Of a stretch of 64,000 bases of DNA, positions 23,872 through 33,734 are shown one piece after another. The translations under genes and the position numbers were made by a program. Each line of letters starts with the position of its first letter. Position 1 is the first letter of the stretch. The notes under the pieces are model-generated. The model did no database searches and was not told where the DNA came from. It worked only from the letters and a program-made list of their open reading frames with translations. The DNA lies in assembly GCF_015326965.1 (NCBI RefSeq), contig NZ_CP017659.1:2232001-2296000 (forward strand), given 5' to 3'. The stretch is from Paenibacillus sp. JZ16. GTDB taxonomy: Bacteria; Bacillota; Bacilli; Paenibacillales; Paenibacillaceae.

Positions 23872-25035
23872 ATGATAGTACTGGAGCATGTGAACAAGGT
23901 TTACGATAATGGCTTTCACGCGCTGAAAGACATTAATCTGGAATTCAAAAAAGGGGAAATTACCGTCCTCATCGGACCGAGCGGCTGTGGCAAATCGACT
24001 ACCATGAAGCTGATCAACGCGCTCAATACGCCATCCTCGGGCAAAGTTCTGATTGACGGTAAGGATATCTCGAGATTGAATCCGGTTGAACTTCGACGCA
24101 ATATCGGCTATGTCATTCAAAGCGTTGGATTATTTCCGCATATGAATATCTCCAAGAACGCGGGCGTGGTTCCGCGTCTGAAGAAATGGGATAAAGACAA
24201 AACAGATCAAAAAGTAAGTGAATTGTTGGACATGGTCGGACTGGACCACACCATATATGGTACGCGCTATCCATCTGAGCTTAGCGGCGGACAACAGCAG
24301 CGTGTAGGCGTAGTGCGAGCGCTGGCAGCTGAACCCGATATTATCCTGATGGACGAGCCATTCTCCGCACTGGATCCCATCAGCCGCGAGCAGCTTCAGG
24401 ATGAGCTGATCCGTCTTCAGCAGGAGCTCAATAAAACCATTATTTTTGTGACGCATGATATGGATGAAGCTATTAAAATCGCGGATACCATCGTTCTGAT
24501 GAAAGATGGCGAAGTAATCCAAACAGGTAGACCGGACACCATTTTACGGCATCCCGCAAACGAATTTGTACGTGACTTTATCGGTTCGAAACGTCTGCAA
24601 AATGAAAATGAAAGCGCCTATGAAATTCCGCTTGTGGATGAAGTGATGATTACGAATCCGGTCACGGCATTCCCGAGCCGGGGATTGGCTGAAGCCATCA
24701 AGATGATGGAAATGAAGCGAGTCGACTCGCTGCTGATTGTGGACCGTAACCGTCAGCTACAAGGCGCGGTTTCGATCTACCGCGTGCTCGACCAATACGG
24801 CGAAGAAGGCAAAACCGTGGCAGACGTTATGCATCCGGTCCGTTTTTCCGTGGCTTCGGGAAGCACGCTTCCACAGGCTATTGAGATTATGGACAGTCAT
24901 CAGCTCAGCAACCTCCCTGTCGTAGACAGCAATAACCGTTTCCTCGGATTAATCACAAGAGGCAGTGTGGTTAAACATTTGGCCGAAGTCTATCCTACGA
25001 TGGTTCCTCCGGTGCTGATCGGAGAGGATGAGTGA
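23872..25035 (+). CDS. opuCA: Glycine betaine/carnitine/choline ABC transporter ATPase
   Basis: The product is 387 residues. Walker A is GPSGCGKSTT, the signature LSGGQQQRVGVVRALA, Walker B IILMDEPFSALDP, and the switch region TIIFVTHDMDEAI. Residues from about 255 onward form two CBS domains (VDSLLIVDRNRQLQGAVSIY, LSNLPVVDSNNRFLGLITRG), the ionic-strength sensor of OpuA/OpuC type importers. It starts a four-gene operon with two permeases and a binding lipoprotein. Osmotic regulation is expected from the family, though no specific operator is proved. Confidence 0.95.
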   Translation: MIVLEHVNKVYDNGFHALKDINLEFKKGEITVLIGPSGCGKSTTMKLINALNTPSSGKVLIDGKDISRLNPVELRRNIGYVIQSVGLFPHMNISKNAGVVPRLKKWDKDKTDQKVSELLDMVGLDHTIYGTRYPSELSGGQQQRVGVVRALAAEPDIILMDEPFSALDPISREQLQDELIRLQQELNKTIIFVTHDMDEAIKIADTIVLMKDGEVIQTGRPDTILRHPANEFVRDFIGSKRLQNENESAYEIPLVDEVMITNPVTAFPSRGLAEAIKMMEMKRVDSLLIVDRNRQLQGAVSIYRVLDQYGEEGKTVADVMHPVRFSVASGSTLPQAIEIMDSHQLSNLPVVDSNNRFLGLITRGSVVKHLAEVYPTMVPPVLIGEDE

Positions 25036-25036
25036 T

Positions 25037-25702
25037 ATGAACGCATTCTGGAGTTTTATTACGGATCGTTATCCAGATATTCTAAGGGCATTGCAGGAGC
25101 ATCTGGTCCTCTCATTCTCTGCCGTTCTTTTGGGGACTGTTATTGCCGTACCGATCGGTATCCTGCTCGTATACAACCGGGTAGGCTGGATGAACAGCAT
25201 CGTATTTTTCATTACGAACCTGTTTCAGACGGTTCCGAGCCTGGCGCTTCTGGCTATTCTGATTCCGCTGCTCGGCATCGGCATGAAACCGGCCATCCTT
25301 GCGCTGTTTCTGTACTCCCTTATGCCCATCCTGCGGAATACCTATGACGGTTTTCACTCCGTGGATAAAGGCGTGCTCAATTCGGCCAGGGGGATGGGAT
25401 ACAGCACCGCCCAAACGATTTTGCGGATTCAGCTTCCCTTATCGCTTCCTTACATCATGTCCGGTGTCCGCATTACGACCGTGTATATCATCAGTTGGGC
25501 AACACTGGCTTCCCTGATTGGTGCTGGCGGTTTAGGCCAGCTTATTGTATCTGGACTTGGTGTCAACAAGCCCGAGATGATCTTCATCGGTGGCATTGGC
25601 GCTATTCTCTTGGCACTTGTAGCTGACGGATTGCTTGGGCTGCTTGAGGGCTGGCTAAGCAAACACTACCACCAGACTCAGACCCGGGACGCTGCGATAT
25701 GA
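25037..25702 (+). CDS. opuCB: Osmoprotectant ABC transporter permease
   Basis: ATG 25037 is preferred with ggagagg upstream; ATG 25028, overlapping the opuCA stop by 8 bp, is the alternative. The roughly 221-residue product has six membrane segments. The EAA-like loop is LNSARGMGYSTAQTILRIQL PLSLPYIMSG in continuous reading, typical of OpuCB/OpuCD (ProW family). It forms one half of the channel, with OpuCD as the other half. It is co-translated with opuCA. Confidence 0.93.
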   Translation: MNAFWSFITDRYPDILRALQEHLVLSFSAVLLGTVIAVPIGILLVYNRVGWMNSIVFFITNLFQTVPSLALLAILIPLLGIGMKPAILALFLYSLMPILRNTYDGFHSVDKGVLNSARGMGYSTAQTILRIQLPLSLPYIMSGVRITTVYIISWATLASLIGAGGLGQLIVSGLGVNKPEMIFIGGIGAILLALVADGLLGLLEGWLSKHYHQTQTRDAAI

Positions 25703-25749
25703 GTCACATCAACCGTAGACAGCGAGCCGGACGGAACAAGGAAGGCGTG

Positions 25750-26652
25750 ATGAATCTGAAAAAACTTAAATGGACTCCGTTGTTCATCTGCATGATAGCT
25801 TTTGCTGCTTTTACCTCCGCATGCGGAATTCAAAGCGAGATTACAATCGGGACGCAAACCTATACCGAAACCAAGATTATTGCTGAAATGTATAAAGCGC
25901 TCATTGAAGACCAAACCGATCTGAAGGTCGATATTATCCCGGATCTGGCATCAAGTTCATTGGTCATCAATGCGATGAAACGAAACGACGTTCAGATGGC
26001 GACACTATATACCGGTGAGATTTTCAACAACCATTTCCCGATCAGCGGCACCAAAGACCGCGATAAAGTCTTGAAGGAAGCGCAGGATGGATTCCAGGAA
26101 CACTTCGGGTTCACCTGGATGAACCCTTTGGGTTTTGAGAACACCTACGCGTTCACGGTAAGAAAGGATCTTGCCGAAGCCAACGGGTACACCAAAATCT
26201 CCGATGTCAAAAAAGACATGGGCACCATGAAGCTTGGGGTAGATACGACATGGCTGGAGAGAAGCACGGATGGATATCCTGCATTCTCTAAAGCGTATGG
26301 CATCAAATTCGGTCAGGTCTTCCCCATGGAAATTAGCCTGGTATACAGCGCGGTAGCCAATGAGCAGGTGGATATCGTGCTGGCCTACTCAACGGATTCC
26401 CGGCTGAAAGCCTACCAATTGCAGACGCTTCAGGATGACCAGCAATTCTTCCCTCCATATGATGCAAGTCCGGTATTGCGTTCGGACCTTTTGAAGAAGC
26501 ATCCTGAAATTCAGGATACGATAGCGCCTTTAATCGGTCATCTGGATGCAGATACGATGATATCGCTTAATTATCAGGTGGACATTGAGAAGAAAAGCGA
26601 GCGGGAGGTCGCAATCGCGTATTTGAAAGAGCAGGGCCTCTTGAAAAGCTAA
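25750..26652 (+). CDS. opuCC: Osmoprotectant-binding lipoprotein
   Basis: Start ATG 25750 follows aaggaagg; a longer frame from 25699 overlaps opuCB and lacks a signal at its start. The 300-residue product has a signal peptide with lipobox TSAC and an OpuAC/ProX-type fold: IGTQTYTETKIIAEMYKALI, DLASSSLVINAMKRNDVQMA, YPAFSKAYGIKFGQVFPMEI. It captures quaternary ammonium solutes (carnitine, choline, betaine) at the outer face of the membrane and passes them to OpuCB/OpuCD. Confidence 0.93.
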   Translation: MNLKKLKWTPLFICMIAFAAFTSACGIQSEITIGTQTYTETKIIAEMYKALIEDQTDLKVDIIPDLASSSLVINAMKRNDVQMATLYTGEIFNNHFPISGTKDRDKVLKEAQDGFQEHFGFTWMNPLGFENTYAFTVRKDLAEANGYTKISDVKKDMGTMKLGVDTTWLERSTDGYPAFSKAYGIKFGQVFPMEISLVYSAVANEQVDIVLAYSTDSRLKAYQLQTLQDDQQFFPPYDASPVLRSDLLKKHPEIQDTIAPLIGHLDADTMISLNYQVDIEKKSEREVAIAYLKEQGLLKS

Positions 26653-26664
26653 AGGAGGGTAAGC

Positions 26665-27363
26665 ATGGAAAATGAACATTTAACATTTGCCGACTTTTTG
26701 TCGTATATATCACGAAATCAGGGGTTGCTCTGGGAGTATTTCATCCAGCATATTACGATGGTCGTTATCGGTCTGGGCCTGGCATTCATCGTTGGAGTGC
26801 CGCTTGGCATCCTCTGCTCTAAGAGCAAATGGGCAGCCAAAATCATTTTGTTTATCACCAATATCCTACAGGTGGTACCGAGCTTAGCCATGCTCGTGGT
26901 GCTCATGTTATGGATGGGACTCGGGACGACAACGGTCATGGTGGGACTCTTCCTGTATTCCCTGAATCCAATCGCGCGGAATACGTATGTTGGGTTAAAA
27001 CAGGTGGATCCCAGCTATCTTGAATCCGGAAAAGGAATCGGGATGAGCCCCTTCCAAATGCTCGTGAACGTGCGTTTCCCGCTTGCGCTGACGTATATCA
27101 TGTCAGGCCTGCGTATTGCGGCCGTCATCGCCATCGGTGTGGTAACAATCGCCCCTCTCGTAGGAGGAGGCGGGCTGGGACGGGAAATCTACGCTGGACT
27201 GAACAGCAATAACTCCCTCCGTATCTTTGCAGGTGCCATTCCAGCCGCAGTGCTGGCAATCGTTGCGGATCTTGTGCTTGGCATGCTCCAGCGTAAGATG
27301 GATCTAGCCAAACGAAAGTCAGGTGCGGCTCCATCGCCTGCGAAAACGCCAAACATCAACTAA
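26665..27363 (+). CDS. opuCD: Osmoprotectant ABC transporter permease (second)
   Basis: RBS aaaggaggg precedes ATG 26665. The 232-residue product has six predicted helices and the EAA-like loop YLESGKGIGMSPFQMLVNVR, close to that of OpuCB (the two share NPIARNTYVGL/MPILRNTYDGF-like segments). It completes the opuCABCD importer. A bidirectional terminator follows 23 bp after the stop. Confidence 0.93.
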   Translation: MENEHLTFADFLSYISRNQGLLWEYFIQHITMVVIGLGLAFIVGVPLGILCSKSKWAAKIILFITNILQVVPSLAMLVVLMLWMGLGTTTVMVGLFLYSLNPIARNTYVGLKQVDPSYLESGKGIGMSPFQMLVNVRFPLALTYIMSGLRIAAVIAIGVVTIAPLVGGGGLGREIYAGLNSNNSLRIFAGAIPAAVLAIVADLVLGMLQRKMDLAKRKSGAAPSPAKTPNIN

Positions 27364-27386
27364 GGCTTGTAGAGTGTACATTTTAA

Positions 27387-27425
27387 AGGGCATCCCAAAA
27401 GATCCAAGATCTTACGGGATGCCCT
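27387..27425. terminator. Bidirectional terminator between opuCD and the alpha/beta hydrolase gene
   Basis: A perfect 10-bp stem (agggcatccc 27387-27396, gggatgccct 27416-27425) contains an inner agatc-caa-gatct hairpin. It is followed by gtttacttattt on the plus strand and by tttaaaatg on the minus strand. Confidence 0.88.
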
Positions 27426-27427
27426 GT

Positions 27428-28045
27428 TTACTTATTTAGGAATTCCATATATATCCTTACAAGCTTACTTAATATCTCAATACTTTCCTCAACATTATGG
27501 GTCTCTAAAGCATGATTTGCATTAGGAATTTCAATGACCTCTCTGACATTGTCTATGTTGATTTGGTTTGCATGTTCCTTACTAAACACTTCATCCTTTG
27601 TTCCATAAACCACAAGTCCATTGAATTTGTTGATATAGTAAATGGTGTCTTTAATTGGTGTCAAAAATATATGTTGGATTGGAATTTCGAGTTTCCCATG
27701 AACTTCTCCAGCAACGATCGTTCCTATGCTCTTACTAATAAAAACAACTTGTTTATACTTGCTAATGATTCGTTGAACCGATTCGTGGCTATCTTCTATT
27801 ACTCTTTGCAGTTCATTAACATCCAAATCCGTTCTCGCAGCTTGATAGCCGTATTCCAATATCATTAAGTCAAAACCACTTTGAAGTGCGGAGGTTCCAG
27901 CAAAATGTAGAATTGGTTTATCACAAGGAAAGTTTTTTCCGGGAAACAGAACAACCAACTTGCTGTTTTCCTCATAAAGTTGAAAATATTTTTGCTTCAT
28001 TTCAGTTTTCCAATACGAGGAAACATTTAAAATCTCTAATTTCAT
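27428..28045 (-). CDS. Alpha/beta hydrolase-fold protein
   Basis: The product is 205 residues, RBS aggaaagg. Triad candidates are visible in order: Ser in VVFISKSIGTIVAGE (G-x-S-x-G variant S-K-S-I-G), Asp in VVYGTKDEVFS and His in IPNANHALE. There is no cap domain and no signal peptide. It may be a small dienelactone-hydrolase-like esterase; substrate is unknown. Confidence 0.72.
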   Translation of the reverse strand: MKLEILNVSSYWKTEMKQKYFQLYEENSKLVVLFPGKNFPCDKPILHFAGTSALQSGFDLMILEYGYQAARTDLDVNELQRVIEDSHESVQRIISKYKQVVFISKSIGTIVAGEVHGKLEIPIQHIFLTPIKDTIYYINKFNGLVVYGTKDEVFSKEHANQINIDNVREVIEIPNANHALETHNVEESIEILSKLVRIYMEFLNK

Positions 28046-28124
28046 CGTTTCCCATCCTTTCCTGTTTTAAATGATTTCGTCTAATGCTTAAATAATATTC
28101 ACAAAGAACCTTCAAGCGTCGATT

Positions 28125-28652
28125 TTACTCGATGATAATTTCCCCTTCACCAGTAGGTACTTCAAAACCCTTGAGGAAAGAAGACAATATTTCTTCTGTT
28201 ATTGTAAATGCAGCATTAGCATCGAATCTCTGGCTCCGAATGCGAAGTCGTTCACGCAAATCATTAGGATGAACTTTCAAATAAATGAGCCTCCACTCTC
28301 CTCCTCCATCTTCAATTAGCTTCTTATAATCATTTCGTTTCTTACGTTGCCAGAAACTGAAATCAATGACCACATTGCGCTTTTCCTTTAACAGATTTAC
28401 TAGTTCCTTATACAGCTTTAACTCGGCTTGAACTTTAAATTGCTCATACATTTCAACTGGATAATCAATTCCGTATCGACCATTTGTAGACCATATCTCT
28501 TCATCTATGGAGAGACGTACAAAGCCCCTCTGCTCTAGCCGTTGAGCAAATGTTGTTTTTCCTGACCCAGCCACACCGCACATCATGACTACTAATGGAA
28601 TTGAAACATCTGCTTGATGGATCAGATTTTCTATTTTAGGATTTTCAAGCAT
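28125..28652 (-). CDS. P-loop kinase/AAA-type ATPase (AAA_33-like)
   Basis: ATG 28652 follows aaggagg. The 175-residue product has Walker A in MMCGVAGSGKTTFAQ, then FVRLSIDEEIWSTNGRYGID and NVVIDFSFWQRKKRNDYK, the order seen in AAA_33-like small-molecule kinases related to chloramphenicol phosphotransferase and zeta toxin. It probably phosphorylates a small substrate with ATP. No antitoxin gene is adjacent, which argues against a zeta toxin system. Confidence 0.8.
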   Translation of the reverse strand: MLENPKIENLIHQADVSIPLVVMMCGVAGSGKTTFAQRLEQRGFVRLSIDEEIWSTNGRYGIDYPVEMYEQFKVQAELKLYKELVNLLKEKRNVVIDFSFWQRKKRNDYKKLIEDGGGEWRLIYLKVHPNDLRERLRIRSQRFDANAAFTITEEILSSFLKGFEVPTGEGEIIIE

Positions 28653-28881
28653 CCAAATCCTCCTTTCAGCCTTGAGTCCGGTTAATACTGATGTATCCAT
28701 TGCGGATTAGCGAATATAGTAAAGAGAATACCATGAGAATTTCCATCTTGGATACAGCTATTTCATTAGAAAAGCTTTATATTCCACTTCTCCTATGGCT
28801 GCTCGCTGTAGTAGACTAGTGCTCGATGCCCTGCGGATCTCAAGGTTTATAAAGTGCTGGAGATTTTGATTTAATTAGAAA

Positions 28882-28910
28882 ACGGAGCCCGTAAAACCAC
28901 GTGGCTCCGT
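28882..28910 (-). terminator. Terminator of the exporter operon
   Basis: acggagcc (28882-28889) pairs with ggctccgt (28903-28910); inner cgt/acg pairs extend the stem. On the minus strand ttttct follows, 65 bp after the last ABC gene. Confidence 0.88.
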
Positions 28911-28974
28911 CTCTGAGTCGGATCATAAGATGGCCATAGGATGGAAACGTCAGGATTGCCGGTTCGTATGAACT

Positions 28975-30723
28975 CTATCCAAGCCCTGCTGACAGCATTC
29001 CTGCATCATGCTGCCGTCTCCACAGCCGGGCATACAGGCCATTCGACGAAAGCAATTCGTCATGGCGGCCTTGCTCCACAATCCGCCCTTGATCTAATAC
29101 AACAATCTGGTCGGCATGCTGCACGGTCTTAAGCCGGTGAGCGACGACGATGACGGTTCGGCCTCGAACAAGCCGATCAATCGCTTTCTGAATCTCCGCT
29201 TCGTTCTCGGGATCGAGAGAAGCGGTTGCTTCATCAAGGAGAATGATTGGCGCATTTTTCAGCATCGCCCTTGCAATGGAAATTCGCTGTTTTTCACCGC
29301 CCGACAGTGTGCTTCCGCCTTCACCGACCATCGTGTCGTAACCCTGCGGCAACTTCAGGATAAAATCGTGACAACAAGCAAGCCGGGCCGCTTCCTCGAT
29401 TTCCTCGTGCGTTGCGTCGCTTCGTCCGAACCGGATATTGCCTTCAATCGTATCCTGAAAGAGGTACACATCCTGAAACACCATAGATACTTTACGCAAC
29501 AACGCTTCCGGGTCCATTGCGCGAATATCCTCCCCGCCCATCGTCACCATCCCCTTATCCGGGTCGTAAAAACGGGCAATGAGCCGAAGAATGGTACTTT
29601 TACCGCTGCCCGAAAGGCCGACCAATGCGGTGAAGGAACCTGCCGGCATGCTTACGCTCACGTCTCGCAATACGGGTTGATCCAGATAGCCGAACGTAAC
29701 CTGCTTCAATTCGATATCATGATCTGCAGGGGGCTGCCGCTCTCCTTGCATGATCGGCTCCCGCAGGAGCTGCACGATGCGTTCGCCCGCCTGCTCGAGA
29801 TAGCGAAACTGCGCATAACCGGCGAGTGCTGTCGTCAGCGGATCGAAGATTCGGGTTCCGATGATCAGGAACGCTGCGAATGTGATAACATCCAGGCTCC
29901 CGCCGAGCAGCAGATGTACCCCAGCCGTGACCATCAGGGTAAGGCCGACACGAAAACAGGCAATCGCGCTCAGCACTATCGGCCCCAACAACCCTTCGAG
30001 GCGGATGCTCTGCCGCATCAATTCCCTGAATGACCGATCAAGCCGGACAAAACGTTCTCCGGTCAAGTTATAAGCTTTAATCACCCGAATACCGTTCAAG
30101 TATTCTTGCAGTCGATTGGAGGCCTCGATCTTGGCCTGTATATGCTGCGAGCCAAGTTTGCGCTGGATGCCGGAGGTCAAAAGCACCAGCAGGATTGCCA
30201 CCGGCATCGCAGCGAATAGGGAAAGCGCTAGGCGCCAATCGAGGAAAAACAGGCCAATCAAGGCCAGAACCGGCATGACGGCGGCTCCGATCATCTGCGG
30301 AACCACATGGGAGATGCCATGTTCCAGCATCGCAAAATCGCCCATCATCATATTGGCAAGATCGCCCGGATCGCGTTTGTTCAGATACCCTAATGACAGC
30401 TTGCGCAAATGCTCGGCCAGCCGCGTCCGTCCGTCCGCCGCCGCGCTGTATGCGTCGCGGAATTGAGAACGACTGGCGAGAGTTTCGCAGGCGAACAAGA
30501 GAACAAGCGAAACCGCCAGCCCGCCGCACACCCACCAGAGCCGTGCCGTATCCAGGGGGATAGCGGGATGGACAAACGGGGTAAAGAACAATCTTACTGC
30601 TTCCACCAACAGCACAAAAGGGATCACGCCCGCCAAATTGGCAACGGTCGTGTAAAATACAGGTTTAACCAACGAGCGCGGATTATCCGCTGTAAGGTTG
30701 CGCAGGATGTTCATATTCTGCAT
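28975..30723 (-). CDS. ABC exporter half-transporter (membrane plus ATPase)
   Basis: The product is 582 residues. Six membrane segments (about 1-310) precede the nucleotide-binding domain: Walker A VGLSGSGKSTILRL, signature GGSTLSGGEKQRISIARA, Walker B IILLDEATASLD, D-loop and HRLKTVQHAD. It is the second ABC gene in an operon, overlapping the first by 41 bp, so the two probably form a heterodimer of the MsbA/CydDC/IrtAB type. A peptide, lipid or siderophore substrate is possible; no assignment is supported. Confidence 0.9.
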   Translation of the reverse strand: MQNMNILRNLTADNPRSLVKPVFYTTVANLAGVIPFVLLVEAVRLFFTPFVHPAIPLDTARLWWVCGGLAVSLVLLFACETLASRSQFRDAYSAAADGRTRLAEHLRKLSLGYLNKRDPGDLANMMMGDFAMLEHGISHVVPQMIGAAVMPVLALIGLFFLDWRLALSLFAAMPVAILLVLLTSGIQRKLGSQHIQAKIEASNRLQEYLNGIRVIKAYNLTGERFVRLDRSFRELMRQSIRLEGLLGPIVLSAIACFRVGLTLMVTAGVHLLLGGSLDVITFAAFLIIGTRIFDPLTTALAGYAQFRYLEQAGERIVQLLREPIMQGERQPPADHDIELKQVTFGYLDQPVLRDVSVSMPAGSFTALVGLSGSGKSTILRLIARFYDPDKGMVTMGGEDIRAMDPEALLRKVSMVFQDVYLFQDTIEGNIRFGRSDATHEEIEEAARLACCHDFILKLPQGYDTMVGEGGSTLSGGEKQRISIARAMLKNAPIILLDEATASLDPENEAEIQKAIDRLVRGRTVIVVAHRLKTVQHADQIVVLDQGRIVEQGRHDELLSSNGLYARLWRRQHDAGMLSAGLG

Positions 30724-32515
30724 CCACCTCCCTTTTGCCCATATGCCATTGCGTTGCTTGGCGGTACGAACGCCACATGCGTGCGTACAAGCCGTCAGCA
30801 GTTAAGAGGGCTTCATGCCTTCCCCGCTCGACGATTCTCCCGCTTTCCATCACGAGAATTTGCTGTGCATCCTGAATGGTGGACAGGCGATGGGCAATGA
30901 CGATGACCGTCTTGTTTGCCATCAACGCTTTCAACGCCAGCTGCATCTCATATTCATTCTCCGGATCGGCAAACGCCGTCGCTTCATCCAGCACAAGAAT
31001 GGGGGCGTTCTTCAGAATCGCTCTGGCCACGGTGATCCGCTGTTCCTCTCCGCCTGACAAATAGACGCCTCCTTCCCCAATCCGCGTGTCATATCCAAGC
31101 GGAAGGTTCTCGATGAACGGATGACACTGCGCTGCCTGCGCCGCAGCGTACACTTCTTCCGGTGACGCGTCCGGCCGTCCGACCGCAATATTGTTGTATA
31201 CCGTATCGGAAAACAAAAACGATTCCTGAAACACGAATGCGACGGTGTTCATCAGATCGGAGGTCGCTATTTCGCGAATATCTATATCGCCGATGCGGAT
31301 CGCTCCCATGTTCGCATCCCAGAATCGAGGCACCAGATGGGCAATGGTCGATTTGCCCGCTCCCGACGGACCTACGAGCGCCGTCACTTCCCCTTGGCGG
31401 GCGGTAAAGGATATGTCCGTAAGTACGGCGCCATCTGCCGATTCCGTTTCATATGAAAAAGAAACATGATCAAATGAAACATCAAATGTAGTCGGCCGTC
31501 TCGGACTCTCGGGCTCCGGTACAAGCCCTTCCGCCAGTATGCGGTCCATGCGCTGAACGCCCTCGTTGATATCCTCGAGCGTATGAATCAGGAACATGAT
31601 TTTAAGCATAGGAGCAGATATGCCCGGTGCCATGATCAGGAAAAACAGCAGAACGGAGGCGAATGAGACGCTGCCCGGATCGCGGCTCAATAAAAACACG
31701 CCGACAGGCAGAACAAATACGACAAACGAGCTGATTATCACTTTAAACAGCACAAATCCGTTTTGAAACAGATCCGCCAATTTCACGCCATAGTCACGGT
31801 AGCGGATCATGTCCTGGTAAAATTGGCGAAACGATTTCACGGTTTGCCCGAACACCTTGACGGCCGGCATCCCCCGTACATACTGGACGGCGGAAGCGTT
31901 CATCCGTTCCAGCGAATCATGATACTGTTTGAGGTATTCTTTTGTCTTTGGTGCATTAAACAGCGCGATCTGAACCGCAATTGCGAGGACAATCGGCACG
32001 ACGCACGCAATGGCCAACCAAACATTCAGAATAAACATCACGGTGATCGTCAAGACCGTGGTCACAACAACATGAACGAGGTCGGGCAATTGATGAGCGA
32101 TGAACGTTTCCACTTTCTCCACGTTTTGTTCCAGCGTATTCTTCAGGGCTCCCGTCGAATGACGGTTCAGCCATCCAAGCGGGAGCTTGCCGATATGTCG
32201 GGCAAGCTTGACCCTCAGTCCGTAAAGAATGCGAAACGCGGCAACATGCGCTGCCATTGCCCCCGCGTACGTCGTGATCAAGCCGGCTGCGAAGCCGATC
32301 AAAGCGATCACGCCCCAACGAATCATCATCGCTTCGTTCGCCGAAGCCGGGGACGCTGCGTGTTCCAACAACTCTTCCAGAATGAAATAGACGGAAGCAT
32401 AGGGCACCAGCATGCAAACGGCGCTAAGCGACGATAAAAGGCCGGAGACGATCAACAATCCGCGCTTCTCTCCGGCGATTTCCAGAAGTCTGGCCACTCC
32501 TGTTTTATTTGTCAT
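30683..32515 (-). CDS. ABC exporter half-transporter (heterodimer partner)
   Basis: The product is 610 residues, with RBS gagggaga. The membrane part spans about 1-320. Walker A is ALVGPSGAGKSTIAHLV. The signature GEGGVYLSGGEEQRITVARA has Glu where most have Lys/Gln. Walker B is ILVLDEATAFADP, where Phe-Ala replaces the usual Ser-Leu of the D-loop, also hinting at one degenerate site, as in heterodimers. It overlaps the MFS gene by 11 bp and the second ABC gene by 41 bp. Confidence 0.9.
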   Translation of the reverse strand: MTNKTGVARLLEIAGEKRGLLIVSGLLSSLSAVCMLVPYASVYFILEELLEHAASPASANEAMMIRWGVIALIGFAAGLITTYAGAMAAHVAAFRILYGLRVKLARHIGKLPLGWLNRHSTGALKNTLEQNVEKVETFIAHQLPDLVHVVVTTVLTITVMFILNVWLAIACVVPIVLAIAVQIALFNAPKTKEYLKQYHDSLERMNASAVQYVRGMPAVKVFGQTVKSFRQFYQDMIRYRDYGVKLADLFQNGFVLFKVIISSFVVFVLPVGVFLLSRDPGSVSFASVLLFFLIMAPGISAPMLKIMFLIHTLEDINEGVQRMDRILAEGLVPEPESPRRPTTFDVSFDHVSFSYETESADGAVLTDISFTARQGEVTALVGPSGAGKSTIAHLVPRFWDANMGAIRIGDIDIREIATSDLMNTVAFVFQESFLFSDTVYNNIAVGRPDASPEEVYAAAQAAQCHPFIENLPLGYDTRIGEGGVYLSGGEEQRITVARAILKNAPILVLDEATAFADPENEYEMQLALKALMANKTVIVIAHRLSTIQDAQQILVMESGRIVERGRHEALLTADGLYARMWRSYRQATQWHMGKREVDAEYEHPAQPYSG

Positions 32516-33728
32516 GGCTCTCCCTCCTCATTGAAGTAAAGGCAACCTTTTTCTTGCTGAGTATAATGAGAAGAGAAAGCCCGAATAAAAGCGTGCAAAA
32601 CGAATACGGAACTGCCATATGAGCCGTGTAAAGCGCAGTCCCTGTAATCGGCCCCAGGAAGGCTCCTCCTCCCAGCAAAGTCGCGATATAGGAAGCAACG
32701 CTCCGTTGTTCATGATCTTGTACCGCATCGGCAGCTCCCGCACTATATCCAAGCCAGGTAAGGCCGAAGCCGATGCCAAGTATGGCAAAATCCAGATAGG
32801 CATAACGAATGAATGATAACAGCCCTAACAATCCCAACACGACAATCCACATTCCGAGTCGTAACATTCGCTCGGGTCGCCACTTCAGATATTTGCTAAT
32901 GACAATTTGCGTGACCACAACCATGGATCCACAAATGGCCAAGCCAAGTCCGATCAGTTGCGTCGCTTCCCGTGCTTCATACCCAAACGAATCTTGAACG
33001 TAAAAACCGATGGTCACCTGAAGTATATTGATAGTGAGCGAAAGTAGAAGACCGGTCCACAAGAAAAATCGAATTCTTACATCAAACGGCGAAAGCGATG
33101 GAGCAAATTGATCTTTCTTTTGTACCGCATCGTTGGGAATCGATATCCATAATAAGATAATCATCATGAAAAGCAGGGCGGCAGCCGCGTACATCGGCGA
33201 TGTAAGCCCGATTGCCGCCATACCGCCGCTCATGGCAGGGCCCAATATGAAACCGAGTCCATTGGCGGCACCAAATATGGCCATCCCCTGCGTTCGCGTC
33301 TCCTGTGTCGTCCAACTCATCACATAGGCTTGCGCTTTGGAAAGAAAGCCTCCGAAGAAAAATCCCGCAATCGCACGCAACAGCAAGAAGATCCAAAAAA
33401 AGCCCGACGAACCGTTGCGATGGGTCCCCGCATAATCGGCGAGAAGGGCAAACAGGAGCAGTGTCGCCAAATATACAAACATGATAAAAGCCAGCATTCG
33501 TTTTCTGCTCATAAAGGTCGTTTTTTCCCAGAAGAATCCGCCGAGCAACCAGCACAGCCCCGTCACCGACACCAAACATCCCGATTGAATCTCGCTGAGT
33601 CCCAGTTCGCGCGAGAGCAGGCCAATAATCGGATTGAACACCGCGACCGAGATTGTGCCGCATAGGATAATCATAAACATTATGACAAACTTGTATTTCA
33701 AAACCAGTTCACCTCTATCGTAAATCAT
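32505..33728 (-). CDS. Major facilitator superfamily transporter
   Basis: The product is 407 residues with 12 hydrophobic segments. ATG 33728 follows ggagtg by 8 nt; an internal TTG at 33701 after agaggtga is an alternative. The loop between helices 2 and 3 (FFWEKTTFMSRKRMLAF) and the motif YAAMSWTTQETRTQGMAIFG-like region place it in the DHA1 drug-antiporter type. It is the first intact gene of an MFS-ABC-ABC operon next to a two-component system, so probably it is an efflux pump induced by an external compound or by iron starvation. Substrate is unknown. Confidence 0.88.
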   Translation of the reverse strand: MIYDRGELVLKYKFVIMFMIILCGTISVAVFNPIIGLLSRELGLSEIQSGCLVSVTGLCWLLGGFFWEKTTFMSRKRMLAFIMFVYLATLLLFALLADYAGTHRNGSSGFFWIFLLLRAIAGFFFGGFLSKAQAYVMSWTTQETRTQGMAIFGAANGLGFILGPAMSGGMAAIGLTSPMYAAAALLFMMIILLWISIPNDAVQKKDQFAPSLSPFDVRIRFFLWTGLLLSLTINILQVTIGFYVQDSFGYEAREATQLIGLGLAICGSMVVVTQIVISKYLKWRPERMLRLGMWIVVLGLLGLLSFIRYAYLDFAILGIGFGLTWLGYSAGAADAVQDHEQRSVASYIATLLGGGAFLGPITGTALYTAHMAVPYSFCTLLFGLSLLIILSKKKVAFTSMRRESHDK

Positions 33729-33734
33729 ATTCGC

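Noticed and set aside
28125..28652. Zeta toxin of a toxin-antitoxin pair
   Set aside because: No epsilon-like antitoxin gene is adjacent, and the family includes many small-molecule kinases.
29116..32437. Long plus-strand open frames (29116-30033, 31763-32437)
   Set aside because: Both are antisense to ABC exporter genes with complete motifs and have no RBS or recognisable domain.
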